This document shows, piece by piece, positions 5,853 to 8,912 of a DNA stretch of 8,912 nt. The stretch is from JBBRFH01 sp038224615 (GTDB lineage: Bacteria; Planctomycetota; Phycisphaerae; Tepidisphaerales; Tepidisphaeraceae): contig JBBRFH010000142.1 in assembly GCA_038224615.1 (NCBI GenBank), forward strand, positions 1-8,912, in the 5' to 3' direction. Position 1 is the first letter of the stretch, and every line of letters begins with the position of its first letter. A model generated the notes under the pieces. That model did no database searches and had not been told where the DNA came from. It saw only the letters and a list, made by a program, of their open reading frames with translations. Both the position numbers and the translations under genes were made by a program.

Positions 5853-6485
5853 ATGCGGGACATGACGCTCGTCCGTCCACGCGAACAATCCGTGATTATC
5901 CAGGACGTCGACTGGAACATGTACAGCCGCCTGCTCGATGAGATGGGCCACGGTGCCACGCGCATGGTGTACGACAACGGGGTGCTCGAGATCATGACCA
6001 CGTCACCGAAGCACGAATTGGTTAAGACAGTTGCCGCTCGGGTTCTGGAGTATATGGCCACCGAGTTCGACTGGCCGATTGACGGGCTGGGCAATGTGAC
6101 GCTGCGGCGGCGCGATTTGCAGATCGGGCTGGAGCCGGACGAGTGCTACTACATCTCGACGCCGTCGCCTGAGCCGGTCGAGGGCGAGCTTGACCTGCTG
6201 ACCAATCCGCCGCCCGATCTGGCGATCGAGGTGGAAGTGACGAAGTCGTCAGTTCCGAAAGTGTCGATCTACGCGCAGATCGGCGTGCGCGAAATCTGGC
6301 GGTGGACGGGCGATCGATTCGTCGTCCTTGAACGCAACGCCGAGGGCAAGTACGACGAGCAGCCGAAGAGCGCGTTGCTCCCGGCGCTGGACTTGGCGCT
6401 CCTGGCCGAGTTCACCCTGCTCGCGCTCCGTGACGGCCAACCCGCAGCCATGAAAAGCCTCCGCCAGCGCCTTGGCAAGGCGTAG
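5853..6485 (+). CDS. Uma2 family protein (DUF820, PD-(D/E)XK nuclease-like)
   Basis: The 210-residue protein matches the Uma2/DUF820 family, which has a restriction-endonuclease-like fold and is abundant in planctomycetes and cyanobacteria; its cellular role is unsettled. Visible landmarks are YDNGVLEIMTTSPKHE (about 40-55), LEPDECYYI (93-101), PPPDLAIEVEVTKSS (119-133) with the D122/E126 pair of the nuclease-like core, and IYAQIGVREIWRW (139-151). The start at ATG 5853 is preferred over ATG 5862 because GGGAG (5842-5846) lies 6 nt ahead of it. The stop is TAG at 6483-6485. Residues 104-111 read PSPEPVEG, where relatives usually have a charged loop; this looks like the translation of a short dispersed repeat. 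The gene stands 148 nt after mqnC and 24 nt before the HIT gene, and may be its own unit. Confidence 0.88.
   Translation: MRDMTLVRPREQSVIIQDVDWNMYSRLLDEMGHGATRMVYDNGVLEIMTTSPKHELVKTVAARVLEYMATEFDWPIDGLGNVTLRRRDLQIGLEPDECYYISTPSPEPVEGELDLLTNPPPDLAIEVEVTKSSVPKVSIYAQIGVREIWRWTGDRFVVLERNAEGKYDEQPKSALLPALDLALLAEFTLLALRDGQPAAMKSLRQRLGKA
6168..6184 (+). repeat. Possible short dispersed repeat inside the Uma2 gene
   Basis: CCTGAGCCGGTCGAGGG encodes the PEPVEG part of the SPEPVEG string in the loop between YYI and LDLLTNPPPD. From memory, this peptide string and the CCTGAGC..GTCGA..GG sequence recur as a repeat in several bacterial genomes; I cannot verify this here. Only one copy is in the window. 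Confidence 0.3.
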
Positions 6486-6497
6486 GCCGCCAGCCGG

Positions 6498-6503
6498 TAC
6501 AAT
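6498..6503 (+). promoter_or_regulatory. -10 box of the HIT gene, apparently leaderless
   Basis: TACAAT (5 of 6 to the TATAAT consensus) lies 6 nt before the ATG at 6510. Transcription starting 7 nt downstream of the box would begin on the A of the ATG. There is no Shine-Dalgarno sequence in the 24-nt gap, which fits a leaderless message. A -35 box is not clear: TTGGCA at 6472-6477 would need a 20-nt spacer. Confidence 0.5.
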
Positions 6504-6509
6504 CCCAGC

Positions 6510-7022
6510 ATGTCCAACAACACCCTGCACGCCCCCTGGCGGATGGATTACATCCGCTCGCTCGAGAACGCCGACACCTCGCAAGGCGGGTGTTTCATGT
6601 GCCAGGCGAACGCGGCGCTGGGCGATGCCAGGCAGATGCGCGAGCGGCTGATCGTGTGGAGCACGGCGCTGTCGGTGGTGATCATGAACAAGTTCCCCTA
6701 CACCAACGGCCACCTGCTGATCGCGCCGCGACGGCACGTGGCGGAGATGGATGAGCTGACGCCCGACGAACTGCTCGATCTGCAAACCCAGACCGTGGAA
6801 GTGATCCGGCTTCTCAAGCGCACGATGAAGCCGCAGGGCTTCAACATCGGCATCAACCTCGGCCGCTGCGCCGGGGCGGGTGTGCCGGGGCACCTGCACC
6901 AGCACGTCGTCCCCCGCTGGGCCGGCGACGTCAATTTCATGTCCGTGATCGGCCAGGTCCGCATCCAGCCCCAGGCGATGGAACAGATCTACGAAGAACT
7001 GATCGTGTCGCGCGGCGGATAA
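6510..7022 (+). CDS. HIT-domain protein (Ap4A phosphorylase / nucleotidyl hydrolase-like)
   Basis: This 170-residue protein belongs to the histidine-triad superfamily, which hydrolyses or transfers nucleotidyl groups through a histidine intermediate. The triad HLHQH (His128, His130, His132, in GVPGHLHQHVVPRW) is intact. The N-terminal APWRMDYI and the C28-x2-C31 pair (CFMC), usually zinc-binding in this subgroup, place it with the bacterial Ap4A-phosphorylase-like HIT proteins. The nucleotide-binding strand FNIGINLGRCAGAG (111-124) precedes the triad. Its true substrate cannot be told from sequence. The start at ATG 6510 is supported by the family N-terminus and the -10 box just upstream; TAA at 7020-7022 ends it, 7 nt before the MITE-like inverted repeat. 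Confidence 0.92.
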   Translation: MSNNTLHAPWRMDYIRSLENADTSQGGCFMCQANAALGDARQMRERLIVWSTALSVVIMNKFPYTNGHLLIAPRRHVAEMDELTPDELLDLQTQTVEVIRLLKRTMKPQGFNIGINLGRCAGAGVPGHLHQHVVPRWAGDVNFMSVIGQVRIQPQAMEQIYEELIVSRGG

Positions 7023-7029
7023 GAGAAAG

Positions 7030-7182
7030 ACGAACCACGAATCTTCACGAATTGCACGAATCAATGCAGGAAAATTGTGACGGGCGATTTAGACGAGTGC
7101 AGAAGCAGACTCAATCCATCTATGCGTATCCGAGTCTTTGCCCGTGTTTTATTCGTGTGATTCGTGCCGATTCGTGGTTCGT
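7030..7182. repeat. MITE-like inverted repeat, CACGAAT type
   Basis: The left arm 7030-7062 and the right arm 7150-7182 are 33 nt each and match at 28 of 33 positions when one is reverse-complemented. Each arm repeats CACGAAT (or ATTCGTG) three times at 9-10-nt steps. The 87-nt centre (7063-7149) has no open frame of note. The element fills almost the whole gap between the convergent HIT gene and the small - strand gene, so it could also act as a two-sided hairpin at their 3' ends. No transposase is nearby and no clear target duplication is seen. Confidence 0.85.
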
Positions 7183-7184
7183 AT

Positions 7185-7463
7185 TCACGACGTTGTGATC
7201 GGCGCCGACTCGATTACCTCAACATTGCTGTAGTCGTCGAGATTGAGCGTGGTGATCTCGCCGTCGGCTTTGCGGAGTTGGATGCGATCGAGCCAGAGCT
7301 TGTCGTCGCGGCTGTGGGCGTACCAGGATCCGGTCGCCTGCTGGCCGTAGGAGATGATCGTTCCCTCGATCACGGTGCCCAGCGAATAATTGCGGGCGGC
7401 GATTTGCTGGGTGATGCGCACGCGGGCGCCGGGGACGAGCAGCTTTCGGTTATCGGTGACCAT
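7185..7463 (-). CDS. Small beta-rich conserved hypothetical protein (92 aa)
   Basis: I do not recognise a named family, but the composition is that of a real protein: alternating hydrophobic strands, few low-complexity runs, and patches such as PGARVRITQQIAAR (11-24), VIEGTIISYGQQATGSWYAH (31-50), DDKLWLDRIQLRKADGEITT (53-72) and LDDYSNVEVIE (75-85). The V-R-I and V-x-G-T-I spacing suggests a small SH3-like barrel. There is no signal peptide or membrane segment, so it is probably cytosolic. The start is ATG 7461-7463, with a good promoter 10 nt upstream (-35 TGGACA, 17-nt spacer, -10 GATACT) and almost no leader. The gene is divergent from the membrane pair that follows. Confidence 0.8.
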   Translation of the reverse strand: MVTDNRKLLVPGARVRITQQIAARNYSLGTVIEGTIISYGQQATGSWYAHSRDDKLWLDRIQLRKADGEITTLNLDDYSNVEVIESAPITTS

Positions 7464-7473
7464 TGCGTGTGCG

Positions 7474-7502
7474 AGTATCGAGGCTCCGGGGCCGATTGTC
7501 CA
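7474..7502 (-). promoter_or_regulatory. Promoter of the 92-aa protein gene
   Basis: On the - strand, TGGACA (7502-7497) is a 5-of-6 match to the -35 consensus. It is followed by a 17-nt spacer and GATACT (7479-7474) as -10. The ATG at 7463 is 10 nt beyond the -10 box, implying a leader of only a few nucleotides. Confidence 0.5.
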
Positions 7503-7523
7503 GCGCCGAGCGGCCGCCGGGGT

Positions 7524-7551
7524 TCGACATTGTGACGCGCATCGCTACATT
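7524..7551 (+). promoter_or_regulatory. Promoter of the membrane protein pair
   Basis: TCGACA (7524-7529, 5 of 6 to TTGACA), a 16-nt spacer and TACATT (7546-7551) form a plausible sigma-70-type promoter. The GTG start at 7561 is 9 nt past the -10 box, so the message would be leaderless or nearly so. This agrees with the absence of a ribosome-binding site. Confidence 0.4.
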
Positions 7552-7560
7552 ACGCGGCTC

Positions 7561-8064
7561 GTGGCCGACACCGAATCCGACCGACAATATCTCCCCTCTC
7601 CGCTGGTCGCCTTGGCTGGCTGGATCGTGCCCGGGCTGGGGTATGTGCTGATCGGGCAGCGTGCCCGCGGGCTGATCGCCGGCATCACCATCGTGCTCAC
7701 GTTCGTGTTTGGCCTGCTGATCGGCGGGGTGCGGGTCGTTGATGTGCCCGGATACGACGCCTACGGCAACGCCACCATGGTCAACGTCCGCGGCGAACGG
7801 GTGTGGACGATGAAGCAGCGCTTCAGCACCGAAATCCTGAACAAGCCCTGGTACATGGCCCAGACGCTGGTCGGGCCGATCAACTTCGTCGCGACCTACG
7901 CGTCACTGCAGATCGCGCCCGAACACCGCCAGGCGACCGCCCGCATTTTCGACATCGGCACGCTGTACACCGCGGTCGCGGGAATGCTCAATCTGCTGGT
8001 CGTCATCGACGCGGCCTACCGCAGCACCAAGCCCAAGCCGGCGTCATCCGAGGTACACCGATGA
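7561..8064 (+). CDS. Membrane protein, resembling planctomycete DUF6677-type proteins
   Basis: The 167-residue protein has a hydrophobic segment at about 13-31 (PLVALAGWIVPGLGYVLIG), a second at 38-56 and a third near 133-150 (GTLYTAVAGMLNLLVVID). Between them lies a polar region of about 75 residues. The opening W-x-V-P-G-L-G-x-x-x-x-G-Q-R motif is like other small membrane proteins of planctomycetes such as DUF6677; that link is from memory and moderate. The function is unknown. The start is taken as GTG 7561 because the residues upstream lose any protein-like character and a promoter ends just before. An in-frame extension to 7390 is possible but would run through the divergent gene. The stop TGA (8062-8064) overlaps the ATG of the next gene. 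Confidence 0.8.
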   Translation: MADTESDRQYLPSPLVALAGWIVPGLGYVLIGQRARGLIAGITIVLTFVFGLLIGGVRVVDVPGYDAYGNATMVNVRGERVWTMKQRFSTEILNKPWYMAQTLVGPINFVATYASLQIAPEHRQATARIFDIGTLYTAVAGMLNLLVVIDAAYRSTKPKPASSEVHR

Positions 8065-8291
8065 CCGGCCTGCTCGCGTACACGCCGTTCGTCATGCCCC
8101 TGCCCCTGTGGGACTACTGGCCGTGGCTGGCGGTGCCGCTGACCATCGCGGTGTCGATCGTCTACAAGACGATCAAGTGCCGCGAAGTCCACCAAATCCC
8201 CCGCGAGGCGGCGGTGATCGCGCTGTGGATCATCCTGTCGATGATCGGCGTCGGCGCGGGCGTGCTGCTGGTCTACCGACTCCTGGTGTGA
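8061..8291 (+). CDS. Small membrane protein, translationally coupled (76 aa)
   Basis: This 76-residue protein has two membrane segments, about residues 17-37 (after an aromatic WDYWPW) and 50-72. They are joined by a short basic loop YKTIKCREVHQIPRE. Its ATG (8061-8063) overlaps the TGA of the upstream gene as ATGA, and GAGG at 8050-8053 stands 7 nt ahead, so translation is probably coupled and the two proteins may act together. No enzyme motif is visible and I cannot name a family. TGA at 8289-8291 ends it, 28 nt before a strong inverted repeat. Confidence 0.8.
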   Translation: MTGLLAYTPFVMPLPLWDYWPWLAVPLTIAVSIVYKTIKCREVHQIPREAAVIALWIILSMIGVGAGVLLVYRLLV

Positions 8292-8319
8292 CGGTATCGT
8301 GATGGCTTCGCATGAGCTT

Positions 8320-8383
8320 CGCGAAGGCGCAAGCGACGCGCGGGCGCGCTTTTGACCAACATCGCGTCGCTTGCGCATTCGCG
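8320..8383. repeat. Long hairpin with 21-bp arms
   Basis: The arms 8320-8340 and 8363-8383 pair at 20 of 21 positions, including a perfect 14-bp core GCGCAAGCGACGCG with CGCGTCGCTTGCGC. The loop is 22 nt. A third, partial copy of the core (CGCAAGCGA) follows at about 8411-8419. The hairpin lies 28 nt downstream of the coupled membrane genes. No T-run follows the second arm, so an intrinsic terminator is doubtful; a REP-like repeat or 3'-end stabiliser fits better. Confidence 0.8.
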
Positions 8384-8519
8384 GGGATTTTCGTGCGCTT
8401 GAGCTAAGCCGCAAGCGAGACAGCACTCCGCATACGCTTCGAGTGCGGGATCGAATAGCGCGACCTGCCGCGCGACGTCGATCCGATCAAGCTCGCCCGC
8501 TACCACATCACGGTCGTCT

Positions 8520-8670
8520 GGGTAATCGTTTACCGTCCAGACGCTCCGCGAAGACAACCGCGAACCACCGCCGATCGACCACGCCGCCGAGCGTGCGCTT
8601 GGTCCGGCAAGACATCGCGTTGCTCACCGACACCTGCAAACCCGCCAAGCGGCGCGGCAAACGGTTACCC
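8520..8670. repeat. Widely spaced 16-bp inverted pair
   Basis: GGGTAATCGTTTACCG (8520-8535) and CGGCAAACGGTTACCC (8655-8670) are inverted copies at 14 of 16 positions, separated by 119 nt without any recognisable gene. One of the two differences still allows a G-U pair in RNA. They could bound a short mobile or structured element, but no duplication or transposase supports this. Confidence 0.35.
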
Positions 8671-8912
8671 GCCCGCCCCAATTCAAAGACTCGCAACCCT
8701 TATCCGCCCCTGGATCGGTGAAATAGTCGGAAGGTATGACCTGCAAAGCACCCTGTGCAACCGCGGCGGACAGAAGAGCCGCGCAGCAGGCGACAGGCAT
8801 CAGACCTGAAGGGTCGCGTCCCCTTAAGTTACCCAAATATTTCGGACCTCTCCCGCTCGTCGGCCCCGGTTCCCAGAGAAGACCGATACAACGCTTTCTT
8901 CACTGACAACTG

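Larger units (their letters stand above)
8292..8912. other. 620 nt without a supportable gene
   Basis: Open frames here are arginine/proline-rich or antisense to each other. One + strand stretch at about 8457-8520 reads protein-like (RDLPRDVDPIKLARYHITVV) but is bounded upstream by an in-frame TAG and has no start, so it may be a gene fragment. On the - strand an ATG frame beginning MPVACCAALLSAAVAQGA, near 8795, has a weak signal-peptide look but loses protein character after about 40 residues. Repeats present are the hairpin at 8320-8383 and the distant inverted pair at 8520-8535 and 8655-8670. Confidence 0.5.

Noticed and set aside
4619..6094. Long open frame of 491 codons on the - strand
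   Set aside because: It is antisense to mqnC and to part of the Uma2 gene. It is rich in Ala/Arg/Asp/His as expected for the shadow of a G+C-rich gene, and it shows no domain.
8624..8836. Secreted small protein on the - strand
   Set aside because: Only a TTG or an internal ATG is available, the signal-peptide likeness is weak (no basic n-region at the ATG), and the second half is repeat-derived and Arg/Cys-rich.

Overview
The window reads as a stretch of a G+C-rich bacterial chromosome. It is most likely from a planctomycete, possibly of the Phycisphaerae type. That assignment is inference from gene content (a MurJ flippase, futalosine-pathway MqnC, a Uma2-type protein, a planctomycete-like membrane protein with a tiny coupled partner), short near-leaderless promoters, and an unusual load of short inverted-repeat elements. 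No marker gene proves it.

Layout. Positions 1-732 hold the C-terminal half of MurJ (+). Positions 733-1742 hold no convincing gene, but carry a heptamer-built inverted repeat, a perfect 9-bp operator-like palindrome, a 21-bp tandem repeat and several hairpins. Positions 1743-3215 (-) hold an asparagine-synthase-like gene whose otherwise open frame is interrupted by one TAG codon near its 5' end. Positions 3222-3601 are gene-poor. Positions 3602-4117 (-) encode a double-ACT, GcvR-like protein, divergent from mqnC (4247-5704, +). mqnC is a radical-SAM menaquinone gene with a 105-nt inverted-repeat element inserted in frame. Then follow a Uma2-family protein (5853-6485, +), a HIT-domain nucleotide hydrolase or transferase (6510-7022, +, probably leaderless), a MITE-like 153-nt inverted repeat (7030-7182), a small conserved-looking beta-rich protein (7185-7463, -), and divergently from it a coupled membrane pair (7561-8064 and 8061-8291, +). 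Positions 8292-8912 hold no gene I can support, but carry a 21-bp-arm hairpin.

The genes do not form one pathway; most look like single housekeeping units. MurJ serves cell-wall precursor export, MqnC makes menaquinone, and the ACT protein is probably regulatory. The most notable feature is the set of short repeats built from degenerate 7-nt units in inverted arms (775-858, 3489-3515, 4978-5082). One member has become part of a conserved enzyme. The second is the clean nonsense codon in the asparagine-synthase-like gene, with family-like sequence on both sides. I did not find a recognisable defence, secretion or biosynthetic system.
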